A DNA stretch of 6,877 nucleotides, taken from Acidimicrobiia bacterium (GTDB taxonomy: Bacteria > Actinomycetota > Acidimicrobiia > IMCC26256 > JACDBD01). The stretch covers positions 1-6,877 of the forward strand of contig JAPSGP010000158.1 of the NCBI GenBank assembly GCA_031177445.1, given 5' to 3'. Below are positions 6,771 to 6,877 of the stretch, piece after piece. The notes under the pieces are model-generated. The model was not told the DNA's origin and did no database searches. It worked only from the letters and a program-made list of their open reading frames with translations. Position 1 is the first letter of the stretch; every line of letters starts with the position of its first letter. Both the position numbers and the translations under genes were made by a program.

Positions 6771-6877
6771 AGAGCGGCAACCGGTAGGCCTCGACCGCGT
6801 TCGCCCCGAGGATCTTGCCCTGGTCGTCGGTGGACAGCCGGGCGATCGCAGCCCGGAGCTCCTTGACCACCTCCGGG
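6769..6877 (-). CDS. Amidohydrolase-family protein, C-terminal end only (5' part beyond window)
   Basis: Only the last 35 residues are in the window, reading in from the right edge to a TGA at 6769-6771. The segment LSTDDQGKILGANAVEAYRL resembles the closing helix of the amidohydrolase 2 family, where LSxxDxxKIlxxNAxrLY is the usual ending. That family holds metal-dependent hydrolases and decarboxylases (for example ACMSD-like enzymes), often found in aromatic and acyl-CoA catabolic operons. No catalytic residue is visible, so function cannot be taken further. It lies ten bases upstream of the SDR start on the same strand and is surely in the same operon. The family call rests on a short tail only. 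Confidence 0.7.
   Translation of the reverse strand, partial: PEVVKELRAAIARLSTDDQGKILGANAVEAYRLPL

Noticed and set aside
1..6877. Mobile element, CRISPR array, tRNA or defence genes
   Set aside because: Read through on both strands: no inverted terminal repeats, transposase motifs, spaced repeats or tRNA-like cloverleaf were seen, and nearly every base is accounted for by the eight genes.

Overview
The window is very GC-rich, with GTG starts common and almost no gaps between genes. The genes are acyl-CoA metabolism genes of a type abundant in actinomycetes, so I infer an actinobacterium (Actinomycetota), possibly an environmental lineage. There is no rRNA or marker gene to confirm this.

Layout. 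At the left edge (1-296, + strand) is the C-terminal part of an isochorismatase/cysteine-hydrolase-fold protein. Everything else is one tight operon on the - strand. It is read from right to left, entering at the right edge: the C-terminus of an amidohydrolase-like protein (6769-6877), an SDR oxidoreductase (5964-6758), a first acyl-CoA dehydrogenase-type subunit (4798-5964), a second one (3709-4797), an AMP-forming acyl-CoA ligase (2297-3712), an enoyl-CoA hydratase/isomerase-family protein (1472-2284) and a CaiB/BaiF class III CoA-transferase (286-1470). Consecutive genes overlap by 1-4 bases, abut, or lie 1-12 bases apart. The + and - strand genes converge and overlap by 11 bases at their 3' ends. 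No stretch over 300 bases lacks a gene. I see no tRNA, rRNA, CRISPR array, insertion sequence or long repeat. The operon promoter must lie beyond 6877, and the promoter of the + strand gene lies left of base 1.

How the genes may work together (inference). The ligase would activate a carboxylic acid to its CoA thioester. The two dehydrogenase-type subunits would form one heteromeric acyl-CoA dehydrogenase that introduces a double bond. The crotonase-fold protein would hydrate that bond or process the product further. The SDR would oxidise a hydroxyl group, and the CoA-transferase would move CoA between acids. The amidohydrolase could act on a ring or a C-C or C-N bond. No thiolase is in the window, so the pathway is incomplete here or ends in hydrolytic cleavage. 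The mix of ligase, dehydrogenase, crotonase and SDR recalls alicyclic-acid or steroid/terpenoid side-chain degradation, but the substrate cannot be read from the sequence.

The main oddities are catalytic. The two dehydrogenase subunits have complementary missing motifs, the isochorismatase-like protein has alanine where the nucleophilic cysteine should be, the crotonase keeps only one of the two classical glutamates, and the ligase is unusually short. I found no sign of a defence system, mobile element or wholly new system; this looks like an accessory catabolic operon.
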